From positions 1 through 55,196 of the forward strand of contig CAIWFH010000209.1 in the NCBI GenBank assembly GCA_903911925.1: a stretch of DNA of 55,196 bases, given 5' to 3'. This document shows, piece after piece, positions 34,119-42,059 of this stretch. The notes beneath the pieces are model-generated. The model did not search any database. It saw only the letters and a program-made list of their open reading frames with translations, and was not told where the DNA came from. How positions within the stretch are numbered: position 1 is the first letter of the stretch; each line of letters opens with the position of its first letter. The position numbers and the translations under genes are program-made. Source of the stretch: an uncultured Acidobacteriaceae bacterium (GTDB lineage: Bacteria > Acidobacteriota > Terriglobia > Terriglobales > Acidobacteriaceae).

Positions 34119-35450
34119 CTACGGCAAAGCAGGCGGCTCCGGCAGCTCAAACACCTGGATTGAGCCCTCGCTGATCACGGCCACGCGGCGGCCCGATGGC
34201 GAGATGGCCACGTTTCCCCCTGCGTCCAGCACCGGACTTGCGTTGGCAGTCAGCGCCACCTTGCCCGTCGCCGCATCGAATACTTCAACCAACTGCCCCT
34301 TGATATCCTCGTTTTCCATCGGCGAAGTGGCGCTCACCGGATGAGATACAGACAGCGACTCTCTTGCCAGCCGTAAACCATTCGGCGCCTTGACCATCAA
34401 CGGCCAAACCGGCACCGATGCATTGGCTTCATGCCAAAGCTGGTGTCCGTCGGCGGTCATTGCCACCAACCTGCGACCCCCTGTGGAATCGCAGGTCGTT
34501 GCAACCACCTCTCGTTGCGAGATGAAATCGAATGTCGGAGAACACGCAGAGTCAACGCGCCCCAGGATCGTGCTTCCCCCGCTAAAGTAGTTGAGAATCA
34601 GCATCCATTGCCCGTTCGTTGCGTGCAGGCTCTCAAGGTAACCAGTTGCGTTGATGGGCAAATGCACCGAGGTGTGGGTGTGGCTCAGCAGCATCACCTG
34701 CCCGGAATCCCTGCGCAGGATGCGTACGATAATGTCCTTCGAAACGCCCGGTGCCTGCCCGTCCACCGCCATATTCACGCTGGCCGAGGGCGGGCTGGCT
34801 GCCTCTCCAGGATTGGCGTCCATTGCTGCCGGTTCGCGGGAGTCGGCAACTAAAAACTGCTGCGAGGGATCTAGCTGAAGCCAGGTCAGGGGCCCCGGGA
34901 AGCGCAGCCACGGCTTCAATTCCAGCGTGGCATCCCCTTGATGAATTGTGTCGCCGTCGCGAAGCAGAAAATGGCCGTCTTTGAGCATCCACAGGTAGCG
35001 GGCCCGGTCATGGACGGTCCAGAGCGTTTCAGCCTGCACCGTGCCGGCCGGCAGCGCCAGCACAACTGCGCGAATCTGGCGCTCGTCTCCGGTCATGGCT
35101 TCATCGGCCGCGCGCCGCATCAGTCCAGGTACGCGAAAAGTGAACAACAGCCGATCTTCATCCATGAAGTCCAGTGAGGCAAAGCTGTGGCGCTCTCCCA
35201 GGTACAGGGCCCCGGGAGCTGTAAAGCCCAGCGGTTCAATTGGGATGGTGAAAGCAGGCGGCTGTGAAGGCTTGGCGGGAAGTTGCTGCGGCTGCGAACG
35301 AGCCTTCTTGGAGTGCTGCGAGGCTTGCGCAGCGAGCGCGCTACTGCTCTGCGCCGGGACCGCTGTAGCTGCCCAAAGCCCGATGGCCGCAACCGCAATC
35401 CACAAGTATGCGTGCTGAAGGCGGCGTGCCTGAAGGTACCGTTTCATCAT
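34119..35450 (-). CDS. Secreted protein of unknown function, probable beta-propeller-like
   Basis: A 443-residue protein that I do not recognise as a named family. A basic N-terminus and hydrophobic segment (HAYLWIAVAAIGLWAATAVPAQ) form a signal peptide or anchor, followed by an Ala/Ser/Gln/Pro-rich linker. The rest has repeated short strands ending in acidic/aromatic turns (FASLDFMDEDRLLFTFRVPG; VAISPSGRRVAVISEGSIQVFELPEPP), as in WD40/PQQ-like propellers. No catalytic motif is visible. It lies upstream of the PP2C phosphatase on the same strand. Confidence 0.7.
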   Translation of the reverse strand: MMKRYLQARRLQHAYLWIAVAAIGLWAATAVPAQSSSALAAQASQHSKKARSQPQQLPAKPSQPPAFTIPIEPLGFTAPGALYLGERHSFASLDFMDEDRLLFTFRVPGLMRRAADEAMTGDERQIRAVVLALPAGTVQAETLWTVHDRARYLWMLKDGHFLLRDGDTIHQGDATLELKPWLRFPGPLTWLQLDPSQQFLVADSREPAAMDANPGEAASPPSASVNMAVDGQAPGVSKDIIVRILRRDSGQVMLLSHTHTSVHLPINATGYLESLHATNGQWMLILNYFSGGSTILGRVDSACSPTFDFISQREVVATTCDSTGGRRLVAMTADGHQLWHEANASVPVWPLMVKAPNGLRLARESLSVSHPVSATSPMENEDIKGQLVEVFDAATGKVALTANASPVLDAGGNVAISPSGRRVAVISEGSIQVFELPEPPALP

Positions 35451-35526
35451 CCAGCACTATTCTCGCCGATGGGGGAGCCCCTCTGTGGTGCAACATGAAC
35501 CGCTCCGCAGTTCTAAATGAGGCGGC

Positions 35527-35625
35527 TCAGCGCCGCAGCAGCCTGGCCGCTCCCATCAGGACCAGTACCCCGACAATCACCCAACCGCGGACCGCGGTCA
35601 GACGCCGCATCCAATCGCTGTTCAT
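35527..35625 (-). CDS. Possible 32-residue membrane microprotein
   Basis: A short frame from ATG 35625 to TGA 35527. The protein starts MNSDWMRRLTAVRG and continues as one hydrophobic segment (WVIVGVLVLMGAARLL) ending in RR, giving a single membrane helix with basic residues on both sides. GGTGGGCGG directly upstream could be a ribosome site. It sits alone in the 260-base gap before the EamA gene. No homology can be claimed; chance is possible in GC-rich DNA. Confidence 0.35.
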   Translation of the reverse strand: MNSDWMRRLTAVRGWVIVGVLVLMGAARLLRR

Positions 35626-35709
35626 CCGCCCACCTCGGCGTCAGTATATTCTCAAGCGGCTCCGGCTGAAACATCGTCCCCACGCACGTGTGCGACAGTA
35701 AAGGAGGGG

Positions 35710-36669
35710 ATGATGAGTCACTTCTTGACCAGGCGGCTGACGTATTTGGGCTACGGTGCATGCGCGCTGGCTGGATGCCTGTGGGGAACGGGCTTCTACT
35801 TCGGCAGGCTGGCCTTGAATGAAATGAGCGTGGAGCACATGGTGCTCTACCGCTTCCTGTTTGCCTGCCTGGGCATGTTGCCGGTCATGTTTCTGAACCG
35901 CGTCCGGCTCACCGGCGGCGAAGTTCGCCTTCTCCTCGTCTCTGCCGCGCTGGGCGTGCCGGTGCAATTCCTCATCCAGTTTCACGGCCTCGATCGGACC
36001 ACCGTGAGTCACGCATCGCTGATGGTGGGCGCCATGCCGGTATTGCTGGCTGCCGCAGCCGCGCTATTTGCCGGCGAGCGGCTCGACGCGATTGGTTGGC
36101 TGGCCTTGTTTGGATCCACCGCCGGCGCCGCTCTCATCGTCCTGGGCGGCACGCGCGGCCCGGGTGGTCACGGAGAACCTTCGCTGGTCGGCGACCTGAT
36201 GGTCGTGGCCTCGCTGTGCACCGCACTGGCATGGATTCTGCTCAGCAAAAAGCTCATGGAAACCCACAGCCCGCCGGTCGTAACCGCTTACACCATCCTT
36301 TCCGGCACCGTGATGCTTGCCGTGTGGGTGCTCGGACCATGGATCATGAGCCCGCTTACCGATTCAGCAGCCACGCCCCCACCCTTTCTGCACGTGAGTT
36401 CCACGGCATGGGCGGCCTTGGCCATCAGCGGCCTGCTATGCACTGCCACCACGACGCTCTTGTGGAATTGGGGCATTCATCACGTGCCGGCTTCGCGCGC
36501 CGGGGTCTTCCTGAATATTGAGCCGGCGCTCGGCTCCTGGCTGGGCGTGCAACTACTCGGCGAACATCTTGGCCCCTATGCCTGGTTGGGCGGTGGACTG
36601 ATTCTGGCCGCCGCTATCACCCTCACCACGCGCGGCCACGAGCCGGAGCCTGCCGTAATTCTCGAATAG
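35710..36669 (+). CDS. EamA/DMT-family transporter (10 membrane segments)
   Basis: A 319-residue inner-membrane protein with two EamA repeats: the first starts GYGACALAGCLWGTGFYFG, the second after MVVASLCTALAWILLSKKLM. Family marks include LYRFLFACLGMLPVM, ERLDAIGWLALFGSTAGAALIVLGG and HVPASRAGVFLNIEPALGSWLG with the terminal GEHLGPYAWLGGGLILAA. AGGAGG lies close upstream; ATG 35713 gives better spacing than 35710. Likely exports a small metabolite; substrate unknown. Confidence 0.9.
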   Translation: MMSHFLTRRLTYLGYGACALAGCLWGTGFYFGRLALNEMSVEHMVLYRFLFACLGMLPVMFLNRVRLTGGEVRLLLVSAALGVPVQFLIQFHGLDRTTVSHASLMVGAMPVLLAAAAALFAGERLDAIGWLALFGSTAGAALIVLGGTRGPGGHGEPSLVGDLMVVASLCTALAWILLSKKLMETHSPPVVTAYTILSGTVMLAVWVLGPWIMSPLTDSAATPPPFLHVSSTAWAALAISGLLCTATTTLLWNWGIHHVPASRAGVFLNIEPALGSWLGVQLLGEHLGPYAWLGGGLILAAAITLTTRGHEPEPAVILE

Positions 36670-36747
36670 ATTTCCGAATGCGAAAGCGCAACGACCTCCG
36701 TCTAAACATTGCACTACGATCTTCTGCATCGTGCAGAGGGGGTTGCA

Positions 36748-37446
36748 ATGCTGAGCGACAGCCCACCGATCCTTCGAAACCGCCGGCGAGACATGTTGGA
36801 GCTCGCCGTTGCCTATGGCCTCATTCTCCTGGTCATCTGGACGCCCCGCCCTTTGCAGCGGATGGTATGGCCGGTTGCCGCCATCTTCATCGCGGCCGTC
36901 GCCTACCGCTCGTTTGAAAGCCTCAAGGCCATGGGCCTGCATGCGGTAAACCTCCTTCGTTCGCTTTGGGTAGTGGGCGCGGCGCTGGTCATGGCGGCCC
37001 TGGCCGTCATCGCGGCCCAGAGACTGCACACCCTCCATATGCCGGGCAACCCTGTCCTGTTCGTCGAAACCTATGCCGGCTACGCCGTCTGGGCCTGCGC
37101 GCAGCAGTTCCTGCTCCAGTCCATCTTCCTGGCCAGATTGCTGCGCCTGGTGCCAAGCACCAATGCCGCCGCGCTTCTTTCGGCGTTGATCTTCGCGGTT
37201 GCTCATCTGCCCAACCCGATCCTTACCGTGATCACCCTTATCCTCGGCCTGGCTTCCTGCCTGCTCTTCCTCCAATATCGCAACCTCTATGCCCTGGCCA
37301 TGGCGCACGCCATTCTGGGCATTGCCATCGCGGTCACCATTCCTGGATACGTCATCCACAACATGCGCGTTGGACTCGGCTATCTCACCTACGTTCGTCG
37401 CCCGGTTACATTGGCGCAGTCGCCGCACCGGTTAGCGCAGCCATAA
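36748..37446 (+). CDS. CPBP-family membrane protein lacking the catalytic Glu-Glu-Arg motif
   Basis: A 232-residue polytopic protein of the CPBP/CAAX-protease-like type. Conserved His motifs remain (FAVAHLPNP; MAHAILGIAI), but the EExxxR motif is replaced by Q119-Q120-FLL-Q124, so all three key residues are Gln. It is therefore predicted not to be an active protease of the usual type. GAGGGGG before ATG 36748 fixes the start; an upstream ATG at 36709 has no support. It is convergent with, and overlaps by 15 bases, a second CPBP gene that keeps the motif. Confidence 0.75.
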   Translation: MLSDSPPILRNRRRDMLELAVAYGLILLVIWTPRPLQRMVWPVAAIFIAAVAYRSFESLKAMGLHAVNLLRSLWVVGAALVMAALAVIAAQRLHTLHMPGNPVLFVETYAGYAVWACAQQFLLQSIFLARLLRLVPSTNAAALLSALIFAVAHLPNPILTVITLILGLASCLLFLQYRNLYALAMAHAILGIAIAVTIPGYVIHNMRVGLGYLTYVRRPVTLAQSPHRLAQP

Positions 37447-38325
37447 TGACCAGATAGTGTCCACTGAGGCGTGTGTGATGGCCGATGCGCCAACCCGCCG
37501 GTCCCGCCGCCACGCGCGGCCATAGAAAACGCCCGCCACCGCCGCCAGCAAAACGTAGCGCCAGTTGAAGTGCTGCGCTCGCTTGTTGAAGTGGGAAAGC
37601 CCAAAAAGGGCGGCTGTGACAAGCAGCGCCGGGTAGCGCCCCATTCGCCGCTCCAGAAGATTCTGAAGCCATCCGCGAAAAAACAGTTCTTCCGGAAGGG
37701 CGATAAAAAAGAACGTGAACAGCCATGCTCCGGCAATCGGGGCCACGCCGGGCCAGCCCACGTGCAGATGCAAAAATCCCAGCCCCAGGCCAAGCGCCAG
37801 CGCAATCGGCGTGTACCACGCCAGTTCTTTCAGTCCTGTTGCCACATCGCTCAGGCGCAGGCGCAAATCGAAACCGGTGCCTTCCAAATCGCGAAGCACA
37901 ATGAAGCCGTAAATCCCCGCATCCAGCAACAGCATCTTGTTGAAGATGGCCAGGTGCGCCGGCCACGCCGCTTCAAACCAGCGCAGATCGACCGCCAGTC
38001 CCAATACGGCAAGCACCAGAAACTCCCGCCAGTTGCCTGCATCGTTGCGGCTCCCACCGTGCCCTGCCGTCCCCAGCAAACACGCCACTCCCACCGGAAG
38101 CAGCGCGTACAGCGCAAACCAGCCCCAATGAAAAATCCCGGCGGCAGACGCCACCAGCACATACGGCAGACACAGAAGCGATGCACAAAGCAGTTGCAGC
38201 CACATCGGAAGCCTTCGCGCCCATTCGCACACCCTATCCGGGAAAAAAGCCGCAGCCAGATACGGAATCAGCGCGAGCAATGCGGCAACGACATTGGCCG
38301 GCATCATCATGACATTCAAATCCAT
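37432..38325 (-). CDS. CPBP-family intramembrane metalloprotease-like protein
   Basis: A protein of about 297 residues with eight or so membrane segments. The CPBP motifs are intact: E212-E213-LFF-R217 (LPEELFFRGWL), FGLSHFNKR and a C-terminal ITHASVDTIW. The family includes CAAX-type prenyl-protein proteases and bacteriocin-immunity proteins. The start is uncertain: ATG 38325 puts the first membrane segment near the N-terminus, while ATG 38376 and 38355 also lie in frame without ribosome sites. Its 3' end overlaps the neighbouring CPBP gene on the other strand. Confidence 0.82.
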   Translation of the reverse strand: MDLNVMMMPANVVAALLALIPYLAAAFFPDRVCEWARRLPMWLQLLCASLLCLPYVLVASAAGIFHWGWFALYALLPVGVACLLGTAGHGGSRNDAGNWREFLVLAVLGLAVDLRWFEAAWPAHLAIFNKMLLLDAGIYGFIVLRDLEGTGFDLRLRLSDVATGLKELAWYTPIALALGLGLGFLHLHVGWPGVAPIAGAWLFTFFFIALPEELFFRGWLQNLLERRMGRYPALLVTAALFGLSHFNKRAQHFNWRYVLLAAVAGVFYGRAWRRDRRVGASAITHASVDTIWSLWLR

Positions 38326-38429
38326 TGTGCACCGCTTCGGGCAAACCTTGGTCATTTGAATCGCACGGTTACCCATAGCGCGCCGATCCGCGCCGCCGAT
38401 ACATCCACCAGTGATTGGTGGAGGCTCAT

Positions 38430-38837
38430 GTGACTCTTCTCACCTGGAACCACGCATGCACCGTCGGCGTTCGAGCCATGGACGAACAGCACGGAATCCT
38501 CATGGATTCCATGAACGAGTTGCGGCTGGCGCTGGTGGGCGGCAGCGGCCGGGACCTGGTAACCGGGCTGCTTGAGAGGCTCATCGAATTCACCCGAATG
38601 CACTTCCAGAGCGAGGAGCAGTTGATGGAAAAAACCGGATTCCCCGGCCTGCCCGAGCATCGCTCAGAGCATCAACGGCTGCTGCGCCTGTTCCGGGAGT
38701 CGGCTCTTGGCGCGCAGCTGGGAGAAGAGGCCAGGATGCGTCCGCTGCTTTGCTCGCTGCGCGACGGCTACCTGGCGCACATCGAGGGCCCTGACCAGCA
38801 GTACGGACCGTGGATGAACGCCCGGGGCGTGGACTAA
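38430..38837 (+). CDS. Bacteriohemerythrin
   Basis: A 135-residue four-helix protein that binds a non-heme di-iron centre and reversibly binds O2 in the cytoplasm. The iron ligands follow the family pattern: WNHACTVGV, MDEQHGIL, HFQSEEQLM (HxxxE), EHRSEHQRLL (HxxxH) and HIEGPD (HxxxxD). I chose GTG at 38430 because GGTGGAGG lies just upstream and MTLLTW-type N-termini are typical; the frame also has TTG 38415. It is divergent from the CPBP gene and convergent with holA. Confidence 0.9.
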   Translation: MTLLTWNHACTVGVRAMDEQHGILMDSMNELRLALVGGSGRDLVTGLLERLIEFTRMHFQSEEQLMEKTGFPGLPEHRSEHQRLLRLFRESALGAQLGEEARMRPLLCSLRDGYLAHIEGPDQQYGPWMNARGVD

Positions 38838-38861
38838 GGCCGGTCTGTCGCGCCTGAGAAG

Positions 38862-40028
38862 CTACCCTTCAAACGACAGTTGGACCGATGCGAACAGGGG
38901 AGAAGGCGGCTTCGGTTCCGAGGACAAATCATAAACCAGCCGCTCCAGCACCAACCGCTTGTCAGGAGGTGACGAGCGAAGTTCCAGGTCGGCCCGGGCA
39001 ATCAGCCTCAAGGCGCGGGTCAACTCGCGGCGGCTTTTGTAGCGGCGCGCCTGGCGAATCAGGTCTTCGGCGGCAAAGGGCGGCATGCGGAAACCCTGCC
39101 ACAAAGCCTGCCAGATCGCCCGCGAGTCGCGGACATTCTTCTCCAGGATCACCAGCATCTGGCGGAAGGTGCGCGCCAGCATGTAAATGTGCCCAATCGC
39201 AGCGTCTTCTCCGCCATCGGAGCTGTTCAGCAAGCCCTGCAGCAGGGCCAGGGCCCGCACCCGGTCGCGGGCGCTGATGGCGTCGGTCAGTTCGTACAGC
39301 GAGCGCTGCTTGGCGCCCAGCACCATGGTCTCCACGTCGCCCAGGGTGATGCGGCCGCGGCCCAGTGTATAGAGCAGAAGCTTCTCCAACTCAGACGAGA
39401 TAAGCATCATGTCCGCGCCCAGCGCATCCACAAGCTCGCGGACGGCGTCGGGGTCCATGCGCTCGCCCGCCTCCTGCGTCGTGGAAGCGATCCAGCGCAT
39501 GGCGTCGTCTTCGTTCACGCGGGCCAGTTCCACCATGCCGCAGTGCTCGCCCAGGGTCTCAGTGAGCCGCTCAAAGCGGTTCTTGTCGTCCATTTCCATG
39601 CGCCGCGAGTCGGCGGGGATGCGGATGAAGTCGGCGACAAAGATAATCAACGCCTGGGGATTGGGCGAGCGGAAGTAGCGATCCACAGCCGCGAACTCGT
39701 CCTTTTTGGCGCCGCGGGTGTAAAGCTGCTTCACATTGCGAACAAAAATCACCTGAAACGGCGCCATCAGCGAGGGAGTCTGGGCGCGGTCAAGCACTTC
39801 GAAGATCGAGGTCCCGGAAAGGTCCAGGTCAGAGAGGCAGAAATCCCTCAATTCCGTGGGCACAAATGCCTTCAGGACGGCAGCCCTGCAGCGGTCTAGC
39901 AGAAACGACTCGTCGCCGGCCAGAACGTAGCCGGGCCGCAACGTACCTTTCCCGGCCGCGGCAGCCTCAATTTCCGACACAAAACGGCCTGCAGCTGCAA
40001 ATCCCGCGCCCCAGCGCGCGCCGGTCAT
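38862..40028 (-). CDS. holA: DNA polymerase III subunit delta
   Basis: A 388-residue clamp-loader subunit. The N-terminal half holds PGYVLAGDESFLLDRCRAAVLKAF and the strand-helix pattern of the AAA-like fold (MAPFQVIFVRNVKQL; ALIIFVADF). The central and C-terminal helical domains include ELVDALGADMMLISSELEKLLLYTLGRGRITLGDVE and LYELTDAISARDRVRALALLQGLL. It is longer than the usual 340 residues, with an acidic/charged N-terminal extension. In many bacteria lptE directly precedes holA; here lptE lies 1.5 kb upstream on the same strand, separated by an opposite-strand ArsR/SRPBCC pair. Confidence 0.92.
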   Translation of the reverse strand: MTGARWGAGFAAAGRFVSEIEAAAAGKGTLRPGYVLAGDESFLLDRCRAAVLKAFVPTELRDFCLSDLDLSGTSIFEVLDRAQTPSLMAPFQVIFVRNVKQLYTRGAKKDEFAAVDRYFRSPNPQALIIFVADFIRIPADSRRMEMDDKNRFERLTETLGEHCGMVELARVNEDDAMRWIASTTQEAGERMDPDAVRELVDALGADMMLISSELEKLLLYTLGRGRITLGDVETMVLGAKQRSLYELTDAISARDRVRALALLQGLLNSSDGGEDAAIGHIYMLARTFRQMLVILEKNVRDSRAIWQALWQGFRMPPFAAEDLIRQARRYKSRRELTRALRLIARADLELRSSPPDKRLVLERLVYDLSSEPKPPSPLFASVQLSFEG

Positions 40029-40207
40029 AGTCTCGGCCTCAAGGAGGCCGATCTCCGGGAGACAAACGGTCGTAGAGTGCAGCCGATCAGTGGGCAGAAC
40101 ATGCGGCTCCAGAATATCCTCCCTGGCGCTGCCAGGCCAGCGTTACTTGACGTGGAAAACCCGGCACGAACCCGCTTTGTAAGCCTTGGCCACCACAAAC
40201 AAGCTCG

Positions 40208-40257
40208 CTGGGTGGCCCCGGTCCCTCGCATTGGGGGACCGGGGAAATCGAGAATCC
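40208..40257 (+). repeat. Variable-stem hairpin element, copy c
   Basis: Starts CTGGGTGG, has a perfect 10-bp stem CCCCGGTCCC/GGGACCGGGG around TCGCATTGG, and ends AAATCGAGAATCC. The loop and arms are close to copy b. It lies between the holA start and the ArsR gene, on the left side of the ArsR/SRPBCC cassette. Confidence 0.65.
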
Positions 40258-40269
40258 AAAAATTCTCAC

Positions 40270-40299
40270 TTGACATTTTGACAAACAATTCACTACCTT
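40270..40299 (+). promoter_or_regulatory. Candidate promoter of the ArsR/SRPBCC pair
   Basis: A consensus -35 TTGACA at 40270-40275 is followed after 18 bases by a weak -10 TACCTT at 40294-40299. The ArsR start lies immediately downstream, so the leader would be very short or absent. Confidence 0.4.
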
Positions 40300-40653
40300 T
40301 TGGTTGTGGATAGGTTGGACACAACATTTGCGGCTTTGTCTGATCCAACCCGGCGGGCGATGATCGAACGGCTCTCCCATGGGCCTGCCTCCGTGCATCG
40401 ATTGACGGAGCGGTTTGCACTCTCGCAGCAAATGATTTCAAAACACATTGCCTGCCTGGTGCGGGCGCGGATTGTGATCAAGACCAAGCGCGGACGGGAG
40501 AGCGTGTGCACGCTCAGGCCGGAGGCGATAAAGACAGTCAGCGACTGGGCTGTTTCTTATCGCCGATTCTGGGAAGAGAGTTTCGACAAGCTGGATGTGG
40601 TTGTGAATCAAATGAAAAAAACGGAGGTCAGAGATGACAAAAAACACGGTTAA
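40300..40653 (+). CDS. ArsR-family winged-helix regulator
   Basis: A DNA-binding regulator of about 115 residues. TTFAALSDPTRRAMIERLSHGP begins the domain, with the recognition helix in FALSQQMISKHIACLVRARIV. No metal-binding cysteine motif is seen, which fits the subgroup paired with SRPBCC/AHSA1 proteins. The start is uncertain: TTG 40300, GTG 40306 and TTG 40315 are in frame, the last giving the common MDTTFAAL-type N-terminus. The gene overlaps the SRPBCC gene by 20 bases. It probably represses its own two-gene operon. Confidence 0.85.
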   Translation: MVVDRLDTTFAALSDPTRRAMIERLSHGPASVHRLTERFALSQQMISKHIACLVRARIVIKTKRGRESVCTLRPEAIKTVSDWAVSYRRFWEESFDKLDVVVNQMKKTEVRDDKKHG

Positions 40654-41143
40654 CGAGATCGAAAGGATGGTTGTCACAAGAGTTTTCGATGCCCCGCGCG
40701 AGTTGGTTTGGAAAGCGTGGACAGATCCGAAATATGTCATGCAGTGGTGGGGGCCCAATGGGTTTACTGCGCCCGTTTGCAAGATGGATTTTCGCGTGGG
40801 AGGAAAACTCCTCTGCTGCATGAGAGCGCCGGATGGGCAGGAGTTCTGGAATGCGGTTGAATACCACGAAATTATTCCGCAGCAGAAGATCGTCTCGCTG
40901 ATGTACTTTTCCGACCCGGAGGGAAACAGGATCGACCCTGCGCAACTGGGCATAGAACATGAAGCTATCGACGGTGCGTACGACGTGACCCTCTTCGAAG
41001 ATCTTGGGAACGGCCAGACCAGGCTCACCTTCATTGGAAATGAGCCCATGGAGAGCGCGAAAAATAGCGGTCAAATGGAGGGCTGGAACCAGATACTCGA
41101 TAAGATTGCCGCGGTTGTCGCGGAGCTGACGCAGGCAAGATAA
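40634..41143 (+). CDS. SRPBCC / AHSA1-like domain protein
   Basis: A 169-residue START-like lipid/ligand-binding fold. IERMVVTRVFDAPRELVWKAWTDPKYVMQWWGP is the characteristic N-terminal part, followed by CKMDFRVGGKLLCCMRAPDG and a C-terminal long helix after MEGWNQILDKIAAVVAEL. GGAGG lies seven bases before ATG 40634, inside the end of the ArsR gene. ArsR/SRPBCC pairs are frequent and often mobile; the ligand or role is unknown. Confidence 0.88.
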   Translation: MTKNTVNEIERMVVTRVFDAPRELVWKAWTDPKYVMQWWGPNGFTAPVCKMDFRVGGKLLCCMRAPDGQEFWNAVEYHEIIPQQKIVSLMYFSDPEGNRIDPAQLGIEHEAIDGAYDVTLFEDLGNGQTRLTFIGNEPMESAKNSGQMEGWNQILDKIAAVVAELTQAR

Positions 41144-41171
41144 GAGTTTAAGTTCTTTCGTCGCTGGGGGT

Positions 41172-41250
41172 GGAAAGCCGGGTGCCCCATCCATTCCGCG
41201 TCCGTTGCGGAATGGGTGGGATACCACAAACCCCAACCAGCCGGCTTTCC
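41172..41250 (+). repeat. Variable-stem hairpin element, copy d (with outer arms)
   Basis: The longest copy. Outer arms GGAAAGCCGG and CCGGCTTTCC are perfect 10-bp inverted repeats. Inside lie GGGTGCCCC, a 14-bp inner stem CCCATCCATTCCGC/GCGGAATGGGTGGG with one wobble, and the family tail ATACCACAAACCCCAACC. It flanks the ArsR/SRPBCC cassette on the right. Confidence 0.72.
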
Positions 41251-41467
41251 CCTAATCACTAGCCACTAACCACTGTTTTGCATATAATTTCCCATCTTTG
41301 GCGCACAATTCTTATAGAGTCGTTCCTCAGGCAAAGCTAGCAGCCAGAAGCTGACAGCTAACTCCTTCGCAATCAGGATTCTGCAGCGAACTCCTGTGGA
41401 ATCAGCAACTTGAAGCGAAAACCACCTTGCATCTCATTGAAAATAAGGAACTTCCTTCCAGAATATA

Positions 41468-41492
41468 GGGGGAGGGGGGAGGGGGGGAGGGG
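41468..41492 (+). other. G-rich tract, potential G-quadruplex
   Basis: Four G runs of 4-7 bases separated by single A residues. The spacing fits a G-quadruplex with one-base loops. It lies about 20 bases beyond the lptE stop, between convergent genes. Confidence 0.6.
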
Positions 41493-41512
41493 TCTCTATG
41501 TATGGGAAAACG

Positions 41513-42034
41513 CTAGAACCCCACCAGCACATCGTCCACCAGCTGCCGCGCAAACTCGCGCGAGAGTCGCTGCACGGCCGCCGGATTCTCCTGAAAGAAC
41601 GATGGCAGGTCGGTGGTGGATTGGTACTGTTGGCGGAAGACGTAATTGTTGTTCTCGTAGAGAATCTTGCCGTCGCGGCCGGTCAAGGTGACCGAGGCCA
41701 CCAGGGTGATGAGAAAGCTGGACGACTGCTGCGTGGTGGAGTTGTAGGTGAGCGGCGCCACCACCTCCTGCAAAATGGTCCCGTGCAGCACGGCGTCCGC
41801 GTCCGAGTGGGCCTCGGGCGTTACCCGCAGTCGGGTGCGCGTGGTAAGTTCGCGGATGACCGCTTCGGTCATCACCACTTCGGTGTGATACGCCTCGGTG
41901 CGCGTGGCGAAGACCGGCACGGCCAGGGTATGCACGTCAGCGGGCATGTGGGTGGCGGAGCCAAGCGAGTGGTATCCGCACCCGGTGGCGCCCAGCAAGA
42001 GAAGAAAGACGGGCACAAAAGCGAACTTGCGCAT
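41513..42034 (-). CDS. lptE: LPS-assembly lipoprotein LptE
   Basis: A 173-residue outer-membrane lipoprotein that plugs the LptD translocon and helps insert lipopolysaccharide. The N-terminus is a lipoprotein signal with Cys19 in LLLLGATGCGYHS. The mature part begins with the family-typical GYHSLG and VHTLAVPVFATRTEAYHTEVVMTEAVIREL, ending in FARQLVDDVLVGF. Its usual neighbour holA is separated from it by the ArsR/SRPBCC cassette. The Lpt function implies a diderm LPS-bearing host. Confidence 0.85.
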   Translation of the reverse strand: MRKFAFVPVFLLLLGATGCGYHSLGSATHMPADVHTLAVPVFATRTEAYHTEVVMTEAVIRELTTRTRLRVTPEAHSDADAVLHGTILQEVVAPLTYNSTTQQSSSFLITLVASVTLTGRDGKILYENNNYVFRQQYQSTTDLPSFFQENPAAVQRLSREFARQLVDDVLVGF

Positions 42035-42059
42035 GACTTATCCTATCGCGCGCAGGGGC

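Larger units (their letters stand above)
41144..41512. other. Intergenic region with hairpin element and G-rich tract
   Basis: 369 bases between the convergent SRPBCC and lptE genes. It holds hairpin copy d (41172-41250) and a purine-only G-rich tract (41468-41492). No gene is supportable in it. Confidence 0.5.
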
